Source: Siphonodentalium dalli (Eukaryota; Mollusca; Scaphopoda; Gadilida; Siphonodentaliidae). Taken from it: DNA of 64,000 bases. This document shows positions 1 to 11,416 of the stretch, in pieces (positions within the stretch are counted from its first letter, which is position 1; the number at the start of each line of letters is the position of its first letter). The stretch lies in the NCBI GenBank assembly GCA_032622095.1, contig CP136063.1, positions 142,695,450 through 142,759,449 of the forward strand, read 5' to 3'. A model generated the notes under the pieces. The model had not been told where the DNA came from, ran no database searches, and was given only the letters and a program-made list of their open reading frames with translations. Position numbers and translations under genes: made by a program.

Positions 1-875
1 CATCACCTCACCGTTGGCCATACAGTCACTCCCTGTACACATTTTATTCATACCCATATACCCACTCATAATCTACATATACACCCGAATCATTGCGATA
101 GAGTCAATCCAGGTATGCAAATACACCTCACCAATGGATATAACAATACCCCGCACGACCATTCGTTCACTCCAGATTTGCGTATACACCTCGCCCATGA
201 GAATGCAGCCACTCGATGTATACTCACAATCCCCGCCCATGATCAGCTACTCTCTGTATACCTATGCATCCACCAATGACAATACAGCCACGACAGAGAT
301 GCATATACATCACATATACAACCATGACCACAAGCACACTTCATATATACCCACACACCGCCAACGACCATCCAGCTATACTCCATGTATGCATATACAC
401 TTCAACAATCATGACCGTACAGTCATTCCATGTACACCTATATACATTACACATAGGCATACAACCACTCCCTATTTATTCATACACCCGCAGTCCCACA
501 CATGATCATACACCCAACATGTGTATACATATACACCCATCCATGACAATAGTCACCCAATGCACACATGTATATCCCATGCGTGAACATAGTCACTATA
601 TATACATAAACGCCACACATATGAACATACAGCTACTATCATTACACCCATACACCACTGCATTAACCATACAAACAATCATTGTATATATATTCACCTC
701 ACGTATGACCATACAGTCATCCCTTGTATACCTATACATCTCACAATATACACACCACCCCATCACCATATAGCCACTCCTTCGCACATTCATGACCATA
801 CAATAACTCCATGTAGATCTATTCACATTAACTATGACCGCACATTCACTCCCTGGCTGCTATTTGGACATACAC
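1..875 (+). repeat. Degenerate ~44-bp satellite array (left end)
   Basis: Degenerate tandem copies of a unit like GACCATACAGTCACTCCATG followed by TATACNTATACACCTCAC, spaced about 42-46 bp apart. Copies are diverged and some are doubled or shortened. The long open frames across it read as His/Thr/Ile/Tyr-rich repeats in several frames and are satellite translations, not genes. The same family returns at 60,931-61,430 in inverse orientation, and at 61,510-61,660 and 62,100-63,650 in this orientation. The array runs off the left edge of the window. Confidence 0.85.
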
Positions 876-2560
876 CATATATTAAGTTGATTCGCATTGT
901 CGAGAGTAGCCACATACTATGGTTTCACTTAGTTCCGTTCCGACGTTCTGCCCATTTCCGTTCAAAAATATGGCCAGAGTCCCAGAAGACATGTTTTGGC
1001 AACATTTCATACTACAGTACATCATTTAAAAGGAATTTGTCATGCCTCAGAAGGTACAAGGTACAACGAGAATGGATTAAGCATAACATGGTCATAACCA
1101 AGTGGGTTATAATTTGCTAACTCTTGGGAACAGAGAATAATGTTCGGGATATATGTAAAATAAATCTACTTTTTTTTACCAAATTGGTTGCCATTTTGGA
1201 AGCCAACTTGAGTAATTTTGTCTAAAAACACATTCGTGTGACGCATTTAAGACATATCAAAAACAATAAACATCTTTGATACCAATGACCGTTCCATTTA
1301 CTTGAATAAATGGCCCAAACCTGAAAAGTAATTTTTTTCCAATTTTGATGTCAAGTTTGTGATAGAAAAATCTAATAATTCTGGTACTGTCAGTGGATAC
1401 ATCAGTAACACTTAACCAATGTACATGAGAAATGTTAGAATTTAAAGTATATAAGACAGAATAGCCAAGTTTATTGATCGACCACAACTTGTAAGCGATT
1501 ACATGGCATGCTGGCCCAATATTTACAATTTCCCAAGTTTTGGTCGCCATTTTGTTGAAATATTCTTAAGTCATGGTATGCCTCACTTAGTTTGCACAGT
1601 TACGTCCTTTTCCTGTTAAAATATGACTAGAATCCTAACGGTGACTTTTGTGAAATTTTGGTGAGTTTTGTAAAATATAATTTTTGAGGGATTAGAAGGG
1701 ACTAGGACTTCATGAATGGATTATTTCATTGCTCATATGATCAGTTAATATGAATAATACAAAAATAAAGTCAGAATTTTGAACCAGTTCCATACAGCAG
1801 AAACTGATCTAGAAGATATTAGTGGAAAAAATGTCACATTTTGCCTTTACGGCTACCATTTTGAGGGCCATCTTTATTGGAGTTTCAATGCTACCCTGAA
1901 AATGTGGAATCATAATTAATGTATATGCCGAATTTTAAATAACATATTTCATGGTAAGATTAATTGCGACATTTAATAAATTATATAATGACGAAACGCT
2001 CTTTAAATTCGGAAAACTCCTTAAAAGAGGGGTTAGAGTGAAATTTCAGCGTGGCTCCATATCTAATATCAATTAATATGTGGATATGTACATATGTGCA
2101 AAGTGTCATGCTTTTGTCACAAATTGAACAATTGCCTTGACAATTGGACTTAATATACTCCACTACACCCATGCTTACAGCTGAGTAGGAAATACTGAGG
2201 TGAAGTAATTATCTTACATCTCATGCAAGAAATGGTTTTCCAAATCGAAGATGGCGGCCAAAATGGCGACCGAAATTTGAAAACACGCCTCCATTCCTTC
2301 ATTTTCTTACGATGGGCGTTATTATTTCGCGATTTCTACCCACCATTACATGTTTATATGGAAAATTGATATGAAGTATTCCATTTGAATTTGGCAATTG
2401 ATACTCACAGTCAAGATGGTAGCTAAATTGACTGCCAGAATTGAAAAGAAATCGATATTTTCACATACTAGTTTCAACTTTTTGTCATAATATCGGTATG
2501 TGTGGGCGAAACTGTATATAAACCATGTATTAGTTCAACTCTAAACGTATCAAAACGCAT
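876..2560 (+). repeat. Dispersed repeat D, first part
   Basis: Non-coding sequence directly following the satellite. Positions 880-1,240 match 63,655-64,000 in direct orientation, for example the shared CGTTCTGCCCATTT and CAGAGAATAATGTTC blocks. Positions about 1,735-1,900 match the reverse complement of about 60,770-60,900, sharing AAACTGATCTAGAAGATATT less one or two bases. It is rich in GCCATTTTG/CAAGATGGCG-type words. The small open frames here (for example 1,257-1,550 minus) show no recognisable domain. The satellite plus D look like one composite repeat family present three times in the window. Confidence 0.65.
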
Positions 2561-3430
2561 AACATAGCTCGTATCATTCTGGAAATACGAAAACCCACAA
2601 TTAATATCGCGATGTGGCATTTCGAATTCCATTCTCCACTTAGCGCCGATAATGGCCGCAACCGTAGGTGCGCCGAATAGTCATATTAGAACAATTACCT
2701 GATAACATATTCTGATTTGCCACGCCACATCCATAATTGTCTAGACCAGCTTCCATTTCTTTGTCTGATAAATCTAGGTCTATCACACCGACAAAGTATT
2801 CAACATTTCCTGGGAGAAGGGTCCCTCTAATCATAATGTTTCAAACAATTCACTTTCCTGTGTCTAACATACGATTTTAAATATTTGTTAATATGTGATT
2901 TGTGCGTCATCTTAAACTAGAAAGGCATATGGTCCATGAGTATACAAGCTTACAAAATTCCATCTCTGTGTATGTGTCTCGTGCCCCGTGGACAACTTCG
3001 ACACTGTTCGCATCTGAGTTATACCATAAGCTATACCACGAATGAAGCTCGCCAAGAATAAGGATAAGAATTCCCAGCTTTCGAGACAATCACGTGAGCT
3101 GGACACCGGCATATGTATTGCTTGAAACATTCCGATTAGTGGGACCATTCTACAAAGAAGCGTAGACAACTGTGTTGGTGTTAGCGAGATAGATTAATCT
3201 GACGAAGAGACAAAACTGATCCAGACAATGCTGAATGTGGCAAATCAGAGTAAGCTCAGGTACGGTTTTGTTGATTCTTGGAAGTCATAATATGACTATT
3301 CGGCGCACCTGTATACGGTTACGGCCAGTATGGTCGCTTTGTGGAGAATTGATTTCGAAATGCCACATCGGGATTATTAATTGTGGGTTTTCATCCTTCC
3401 AAAAAGCTACGATATCATCTTTATTATAAC
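2561..3430. mobile_element. Foldback/MITE-like element with ~170-bp imperfect inverted repeats
   Basis: The left arm at about 2,566-2,740 is the imperfect reverse complement of about 3,235-3,420. Shared blocks are AAAACCCACAATTAAT, GATGTGGCATTTCGAA, TTCTCCAC, GGTGCGCCGAATAGTCATAT and CTCTGATTTGCCAC less small gaps. The ~490-bp middle has no recognisable coding sequence. The design is that of a non-autonomous DNA element or foldback element lying inside repeat D. I did not find a convincing target-site duplication, so exact ends are approximate. Confidence 0.65.
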
Positions 3431-3612
3431 GGCGACCAAAGAGACCTGGTGCAAAAAAAATTATACAAAATGGCCGCCATGATGGACGCCATCTTGTCTG
3501 GAGTTTCTGCGGCCACTTTATTTTCTTGTTAACAACCGAAAAAAATTAGAGGAGACATTAAGAAAGAAAATTCGTGGGGTGAAGTTGAGTCCTGGTGGGG
3601 ATGCAGAGGTCG
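3431..3612 (+). repeat. Dispersed repeat D, second part
   Basis: Contains AAAATGGCCGCCATGATGG and CGCCATCTTGTCTGGAGT. This stretch matches, in reverse complement, the sequence on both sides of the L1/Tx1-like LINE: 60,606-60,690 on one side and about 53,040-53,117 on the other (TTAACTTCACCCCAC versus its counterpart near 3,575-3,600). It therefore shows what the LINE's target looked like before insertion. Confidence 0.65.
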
Positions 3613-3654
3613 ACCAATATCTCCCTGACTAACACACTATATTCATTCATTTCT

Positions 3655-3760
3655 TATATTTATATAGCGTTTGATGAATTATTCCCATAAAAAAGCTGAA
3701 AGTATTCTTATTTATTTTCATAAAATCTGCCTGTAATTTAGTGTAGCACTGTGAGGATAT
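3655..3760 (+). repeat. Short dispersed repeat shared with both arms of the inverted duplication
   Basis: TTCCCATAAAAAAGCTGA followed by TTCTTATTTATTTTCA recurs at about 10,785-10,840 and, inverted, at about 37,380-37,435. The similarity may extend patchily to about 3,980 (versus 11,150). It is AT-rich and non-coding. The family is unknown. Confidence 0.55.
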
Positions 3761-6700
3761 GTAAATTTTAATAAACAAATCTCATTACATACGACACGTG
3801 CGTCATTTAATAAGTCGTATTACCACTGTACATAGTAAATATTACTTACTGATAATAAATGCACGGCACTTAGATAATTACTGCCCCTGTGGTATTTATG
3901 GTATATTTTGGAATTTTCGGTTATTCTTACAAGAGTACAGTAAAGCTATTAGCTGTTCTGATAACTGGTAGACCAAAATGAAAGCTCAAATTTGTAAAAG
4001 AAAGGGCATACAAACCATTATTGAGGATTAAGATAAATCACACGAGGACGAGTGGAAACATAGTAAACAATTGATTTGATGTTATCACTCTGTGTGTCGA
4101 GTTATATCCCGACACGAACATAATTTTTTCTATTTTCAGCTTACGAATTCGAATCAACTTAACGAGGATCGCAAAGTCTACACAGTAACAATAATTATTT
4201 TCTTTTTAGGTGCAAAGGAAGGCGGGGGTCATGGTATGGCAAACGGAGCGACATGGAGTCATCCGGAGAACCAAGGCGGGAGGCGTCCGATGATGACAAG
4301 TCTTTTCTCAGTTACCTCAAAATGCTCCAAACAGAAAGTGTCAACTGAACAAAAAATCAAGAGAACAGATACTAAAATTCTATGCTCATCAGTATATTTT
4401 TCATCAATATATATGGTCTACGCCACTCATCCCGGTTTATCTTCTTCATGGATATATGTCTTCATTTGTTTATTTTTGAATCAAGATATTCGGATACCAT
4501 GCCAAAATGCTTGATATAATCACATACAAGAATTTTGGATGCTATGCAGGAATTCGGTGGACCTAATGGTTGTGAAGACATGATGGCTAATCCAGTGATA
4601 AATTACGGGCAGCTAAATTCATCTCTAGTGTAAACCCGCCTTAGAGAAGAATTTCGTTTAAACGATCCTCGTGGTGGATAACGCTCGAGTATAAATTCCA
4701 GAACGAGCTCTAAGTGGTTCGAGTCGGTTCTGACACCCAAATTTAACCCTTTTGTGACTATGACACGAACTCAAATCGGTGAGCTATCAAGTGTATTAAA
4801 TTATTCTGTGGCCATTTGCCATTTAGTCTATATTACCACTTGATAGCCTAGTTTTGCTGAACATGAACTCGAGACTAAAATTCCCATTGCAAGATAGCCC
4901 TATCTATTTTCTCTAGGTTGGTGGACCCAACCAAGAGTGCTCGAGGGTGTTCCCTGAATGGGCTTTTTTTGCTTCAATGTAACATACAACGAGATGTTTT
5001 GACACGGATACGTCTGCCGGAAATTTGAGGTGTCAATCAACATGTCTCCAAAAAGATGGGAGAAAATCACAGCGGTCTCACAATTCCCAGTCACTGCATG
5101 TTATGTCTGATTGATTTAATACTCAAATATCACAACATAATACAAATTACAGTGCAAAGATGAACATATATACACGGAAAGCCGCAATGGCGGTTAAGTT
5201 AGTATATATTGCGGCTCAGAAGCTGGTCCATTATTTAAATTTTAAGCATGGGGTTTACACCGGAGATGAATAGTCATGTCACAGGGTCGTTGTTTGTCCC
5301 ATATGGCGTGGTGAAGTAATATATGCCACTGATAGAAAGCAAGGGTGACACCATAAGAGTTATGACATTCACACCTTATGCGATAGCCTATGACACTATA
5401 GCGTATTTTCTATTTCGACTAATATTTGCAGAAAAGAAAAGAGTGGTGTTTTGGAAAATTATTGAATGCCAGGAAAGCGAATAGTAGCAGAGAAAAAATT
5501 ATTGTCGTTTAAAAACTGACCGCGGAGATGCGGAGGTGTTTGGGTCGTGTTTGCCAATATCGCAGGCTGGGATCGACGAGCAGTTCGTGGCTTGGGACTC
5601 CGACATGGACGATATTCCGGACCCGTTTTCAAGCTTGATTTAAGTTGAGGCACATCTCGGTGCATCAATCCGATCGCAACTTGGCCATTTCGATAAGAAA
5701 TTATAATTGGCCACGCATATATGACGCAATGAACACATCATAATGAGCCAGCATATAATACGATCTGATTTATGTATACACGAGTACCGTTTGTGTGAGC
5801 ACGCCTCGAGAGTCCCAATGAAAATATCCGCATTCTCTTTAAATAGCCCATTTTCTTTCACCCCAGTCTGATGTTTTCTTATGAGAGGCGCATATATTTG
5901 TTTTAGGGAGGCATGTATTTGATATTTTACGGACTTTAAAGACACTTTATCAAGCTATTAACACATATGTAATGTAAATTTCAGAACACTGTGATATTTT
6001 CTTAATACTCAAGTTTATGGTATTGAAACACTGTTGTGCTTAACCTGAGTTCGCACACATGACACATTCATGTATGGTATATATGTGAGGACCCGACGAA
6101 ACCACATTCAATTTACCAACAGTCTGTGACCAATGGAGACAAAAATTTCACCGTGTGTTAAACGCACCGGTCCGTTGAGTTCGTTTAACGACTTTTTTTT
6201 ACATTAAATATATTTTATTGTGAATTACAAAGGGATTGGGTGCAAGTTATGGAAACCCACATGAGACCCCTCTACTGATACAGGGTTGAATTACAGTATT
6301 TGTTTACAAGATGACAGAGTATTTACAATTGTGGTGTATTGCATAACTGAAAAAAAAAGATAGAAGGTATAATGGAAAGAGTGTGGACTGTGAGGTTTGC
6401 TGTTGTGTGTTCAATTGTATACAAAGACTTTATTATCATTCATCCGAAACCACAAAGGCCCGTTCACAAGTGCTGCAAGGAAACATCATGCCAAAATAAA
6501 TAAATAAATAAATAGGAAATAACTCCATTTCTTGGATGCCACCATCGTCAGGGAATGGGCAAATGAGATTATGGTGTTTGAGTCTAAATCTCTGAACGCT
6601 GTTTTTTTGAGTTTGCATCGAATTTCTATTTGCGGTAAATCCTAGATATGTAAATCTTGGTTTATCAGAAGGTGAAAGCTTTTCTGTGTTCCCGTATTCT

Positions 6701-7520
6701 TGGAATGTGACATCAGAATATATGGTATAACGATGCAAACTGTTTTTCAGTCGTAACATTTGTTTGCTGTTATTCTTTGCAGTATCATTCGTATCTTATA
6801 GCTACATGTATCATATACCCTCAACACAAGCCCATACTCGTATAATCAGATAAATTTCTTCTTTCGTTCTAGTCGCAGGTCCCTCAAAAAATATTTGTCT
6901 TGCAATGTTACAATCCTTCAATCGAGACTGCAGACTAAACATTTGATGGATATACATGTAGCTCATAGTTATAATTGAATTTAGCCACAATATGACGAAT
7001 GCTATACTGCAGTAATGTTATTCCGAGAGGTATATCTAATTTTTTGCAAGACTTGTGAACGCATCCTAAAGAACTACCTGTATCCAGGCGATATGGAGGC
7101 AATGGCTTGAATAAACTGTAACTTGTCTCTACAATCCTATAATGTTCAAATAAAGTTTGATTTCTAAAAGCTATATTTTCAGGAAAATATCGTACCAAGC
7201 CACTCTTGAATATATTGATCTTCTAATTTCTGCTTTGTTATATTTCGAACCATGTCCTAATATGAGAGAACTCTGCCTTGTGTATTAAACATTCAACAAA
7301 ATGAATCAATCAACAAACTATTAGTTTGGATTTTTTTTTACTGAAGTTGCCTGTTAAATTGCCTGCGCGACATTCGCCCCGATGCACCCAATCAACGATG
7401 TGCAACGTTGTTTTGTCAAAGCAAACGTACTGAAATTTCAATGGTATCGCATATTTGTCTCTGAAATTCATGACCGTTATTTTGAAAAGGTTAAGTAGGA
7501 ATATTTACGTTCTACAAAAC
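3761..7520. other. Unassigned AT-rich sequence, no gene recognised
   Basis: About 3.8 kb without a recognisable domain on either strand. Open frames are short (140 codons or fewer, for example 4,092-4,514 plus, 5,640-5,945 minus, 6,436-6,759 minus, 6,935-7,198 minus) and none shows a known motif or consistent coding character. A small inverted repeat, GCTATCAAGTG at about 4,783 and its complement at about 4,837, is visible. A host exon too short to identify by eye cannot be excluded. Confidence 0.5.
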
Positions 7521-10025
7521 CATTGTCCCGTGGAAACTATATCTCGACAGTAGAAGGTAGCGACATACCACCTGAGGGCAACCTAGAGGATTTTACTCAC
7601 TCGTTCGTCTCCGGCCGGTGTTATTAACCCAGCAAATGCCGATATTGGCTAAGAGAGCCCGAGAGAGACCGGGTGTCATTGTATGGTTTCTGACAGTATA
7701 TTTTGATGATGCACGGTAGTGCAATATAGCCGGAGTGTGACATCCAAATATTGACTCGCTGACGCTTCCACGGCCGGTGTTATTAACCCCTCAAAATCCG
7801 GTAAAATACCATATGAACAAAAAGCGCCCGGGACAGATCGTGACCGCCCGGGCGCCCCCATTGGCCCGTGGACACTATATCTCGACTTTACCATACCACC
7901 CGAGGACAACATAGAACATTTTACTCGCTCGTCTCCGGCCGGTGTTGTTAACCCCACAAATGCCGATATTGGCTAAGATAGACCGGGTGAGCACGGGTGT
8001 TTTTGTGTACTTTCGGACAGTATATTTTGGTGACACACGATAGTGCAATACCACCTGAGTGTGACTTCCAAATATTGACTCGCTGAAGCGTCCACGGCCG
8101 ATGTTATTAACCCATCAAAATCCGGTAAATGCCGTATCGACAATAAGAGCCCGGGAGAGGCCGGGACCACCCGGCTGCCCCAATGGGCCCGTGGTCAATA
8201 TACATCGACGAGGTAGCGACATACGCTAGTGCAATACCACCTGAGTGTGACTTCCAAATATTGATGATTTTCTTGTGCATTAGATTAAATCAAAACAATC
8301 ACTTTCGCTCACAATTTGTAATCGGCATTTCATGTGGGGATGGGAGATGGGGAGGGTGGGTGGCGAATAACTCTTTTCTTAAGACTCGAATTTCAGATGA
8401 GTCTCTTTAGATTTCAGACGAGTCCATTAGAGTAGACGATCCCAATTTCTAGAAGTGGAAGTAGAGTTACTGACACATTTATGTGATGTGTATTGGTTGG
8501 GGTGGCGAATAACATTCCCCGCCTAACACTTCTAACTCTTCGATTTTAACTAACTTTCTCCTTCTTTTTTGTTTTGTTTTGTTTTGTATTACATTAGGGG
8601 TTCATTTTCTATTTCTAGAAGTACAGTTCTGACAAACCTCTGTGACCGGAATTTGGGGTTGGGGCGAATAACATTGTTCTTAGAACTTGGATGTTCATAT
8701 GAGTTTCTTGTTTTGTGCATTAGAGTAGATTATCCTTCAATCAAAAACAATCATGTTCTAGAACTGTAAGTGGATATGCGAACAAAAATCTGCGATTTGA
8801 ATCGGTTGGGTGGGGGTGTCGATTAACTTTATCCTTAAAACTTGAGTGTCAGACGAGTTTCTTGTTTTGTGCATTACGTTAGGCGATCCATGACTGTTAG
8901 TTTATAGACTATCTATAGTCGTTTTTATTTACAAACATATCATTCTCAGAGTATGGCTATGAAATAAATTGAAATTGACTCATGTATCAATCCCTCATGT
9001 GGTATGTCGCTACATAGTAACATCGAGATATAGTGTCCACGGGCCAAGTGGGGCGGCCGGGCGCTCCCGGCCTCTCCTGGGCTCTTATTGTTGACACGGT
9101 ATTTTACCGGATTTTGAGGTGTTAATAATATCGGCCGTGGACGCGTCAGCGAGTCAATATTTCAAAGTCACACTCAGGTGGTATACTGCCCGAAAACACA
9201 CGACGACACCCGGGCTCCCTCGTTCTCTCTTAGCCAATATCGGCATTTGCGGGGTTAATAACACCGGCCGGAGGCGAGCGAGTAAAATTTTCGAAGTTGA
9301 CCTCAGGTGGTATGTCGCTACCCTATAACGTCGATACATAGTGTCCACGGGCCCATGGGGGCGCCCGGGCGGTCACGGTCTGTCCCTTTTTTTGTTGTTT
9401 ATATTGTATTTTACCGGAATTTGAGGGGTCAGCGACGCATCAGCGAGTCAATATTTGGATGCCACACACAGGAGATATTGCACTACGACGCATCACCAAA
9501 ATATACTGCCTGAAACCACGCGAAAAAATCTGGGCTCCCTCTGCATTTGCGGGGTTAATAACACCGGTCAGACTCGAGCGAGCGAGTAAAAGTTTCTATT
9601 GACCTCATGGGGTATGTCGCTACGTGATAACGTCAATATATAGTGTCCACGTGCCCACGGGGGCTCCCGGGTGGTCGCGGGCGGTCCCGGGCGCTTTTTG
9701 TTTATATGGTATTTTACCGTATTTTGAGGGGTTGATAATATCGGCCGTGGACGTGTCAGCGAGTCAATATTTGGATGTCACACTCCGGTGGTATTGCACT
9801 ACCGTGCATCATCAACATATACTGTCCGAAACCATACGAAGACACCCGGTCTCTCCCGGGCTCTCTTAGCTAATATGGCAAATGCGGGGTTAATAACACC
9901 GGCCGGAGACGAGCGAGTGAATAAAGTCCTCCAGGTTTCCCTCAGGTGGTATTTCGCTACATTATAACGTCGAGATATAGTGTCCACAGGCCCATGGGAG
10001 CGCGCGGGCGGTAATTAGTCACACC
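7521..10025. mobile_element. Foldback-type element, left-arm copy (one end lost)
   Basis: Two blocks of GC-rich repeats in opposite orientation, 7,521-8,255 and 8,995-10,025, flank a ~740-bp spacer. Each block is built of ~322-bp units made of two diverged ~160-bp halves, each carrying a variant of CCGGTGTTATTAACCCC; this motif starts near 7,614, 7,771, 7,936 and 8,095 in the left block. The right end terminates in CGGTAATTAGTCACACC, ending at 10,025. The left terminus is missing here because the inverted duplication starts inside it; the intact form is in the right arm. Long inverted repeats built from tandem subunits are the hallmark of FB/Galileo-like foldback elements. No transposase is visible. 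Confidence 0.65.
8256..8994 (+). repeat. Spacer of the foldback element with ~155-bp internal repeats
   Basis: Four diverged units share (G)GCGAATAAC, then a run like TTCTTAAGACTCG, GAGTTTCTTGTTTTGTGCATTA and a CTAGAA block; the GCGAATAAC-type motif lies near 8,361, 8,504, 8,662 and 8,819. It is not convincingly coding. The same spacer lies inverted at about 39,250-39,965. Confidence 0.6.
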
Positions 10026-10628
10026 GGTTTCGTTGTTCCAAATCTATATAGTATACTCGCCGATGCGCCGTGAATTTATTTCTTAACATAAACAAAGCTA
10101 ATCAAAGATACCATTGTACGAGGGTTTGAATTTCGGTCGGTACACATAATGTCTATAGATCATTTGTGATATAACGAAAGTGTTTGCGTTCATCACTCAC
10201 CAATCGTGACTATTAAAGGGACCAAGGAACTTGAAGCGGGTAAATATGCAATACATATAAAAGTCGTTAAAACAACACAAGAACAATGAGAAATAGATCA
10301 AATAGATATCTATTACTGATTGTTCCCCAATAACGAAATTTCGTGTGTTGAAACCATTGTTATGTACACAAACGGTGATTTGTCAACACATATCGCTACA
10401 CATGTACCGGTAGTATAAGTTAAAATGCTTTAATGTAACAGTACGTTATATATAATAATGGTTTCATGTGCGAACTCTCATTAATGGAGAGCTATTAATA
10501 ATGAAAATAAGTTTATTTATTTTACATGTACAGGCATACTTTAAAACCTCGTAGCGACGTAAACATGCACGTCGTTTGATATATGATCTGTAGTATAACT
10601 GCGGACCTACTCCAACACACTACATGCA

Positions 10629-10759
10629 TAGTGGGTGTGTGTGTTATTTGGGGATACGGCGCTGTGGTCGTTGGGGTACATTGTGTAAACCGCGGTTTAC
10701 TCTAAATATGCACCCAACGACCACAGCGTCGTATCGCACGATAACGCCCACACCCACTA
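10629..10759. mobile_element. 131-bp hairpin MITE (left arm)
   Basis: A nearly full-length palindrome from TAGTGGGTGTG to CACACCCACTA. Arms include CGACCACAGCG and its complement, centred on the perfect 16-bp palindrome GTAAACCGCGGTTTAC. It has no coding capacity. The length and terminal TA suggest a tiny TA-target MITE, but no transposase family can be assigned. The right-arm copy is at 37,455-37,585. Flanking shared sequence from 10,026 to 11,330 shows no gene. Confidence 0.7.
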
Positions 10760-11329
10760 CATTCATATATGATATTTATATAACTTTATTCCCATAAAAA
10801 AGCTGAGTGTTTTCTTATTTATTTTCACAAAATGACCGATAATTTGAGACTAGCTCACGCAGCACATTATATCAGCCCGATACAAGATTTCCGAACTCTT
10901 AGCTACAATAACGTGATCCATATAAATAACTGGTTTCAGATGCAGATATTCTACTGACCGCTTTTAGTCAGATTAGGTCAACAATTTGTAACTTCCTCTT
11001 CGCGATAGACTAGATAGATTTCTGCATTATTGGGATGTAAACCGGGTGACCCAAACTGACAGTTGACCAATCACCAAACAGAATTTAGTGTATCGCGGAC
11101 AGGCTATGTAAATATTACTAAAAGAATAGTCAAAGTCTAATCGTATGTAAACCAGCTAATATATTGGGATATCGAGATGCTAATTTATGTCCGAAACCGA
11201 CTGCATGAGGTATGATGCTAGATTTTGCAATTAAAAATCTAACTCAACATTATCATACAAATGAAGTCTCCTCTCATCGAACCAAGACAAAAAGTTATTT
11301 GGTACGGAAGCATGGAACCTCCAAAAATA

Positions 11330-11416
11330 TTTCGGCAAACATCGGTGAATACACGCCGAAAATTTGGGAATATACGCCGAACATCGGTGAATATACGCTG
11401 ATAGTCGGTGAATATA
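11330..11416 (+). repeat. 21-bp minisatellite, first part (split by LINE)
   Basis: Units of about 21 bp on the theme GGTGAATATACGCCGAAAAT. Because 21 is a multiple of three, the units stay open and translate to seven-residue repeats such as GEYTPKI, but nothing suggests a gene. The array is cut at 11,416 by the LINE and resumes at 13,615. The uninterrupted equivalent is at 36,590-36,880. Confidence 0.8.

Noticed and set aside
14-826. Long open frames rich in His/Thr/Ile/Tyr on both strands (also 62,410-63,578)
   Set aside because: They are translations of the ~44-bp satellite, open in several frames at once with no domain.
1257-1550. 97-codon minus-strand frame beginning MATKTWEIVNIG
   Set aside because: It lies in dispersed repeat D, and the initial ATG comes from the GGTCGCCATTTTG motif. 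No domain.
4092-4514. 140-codon frame as a possible host gene or exon
   Set aside because: No domain, no conserved motif, and low-complexity composition. A partial exon cannot be excluded but is not supported.
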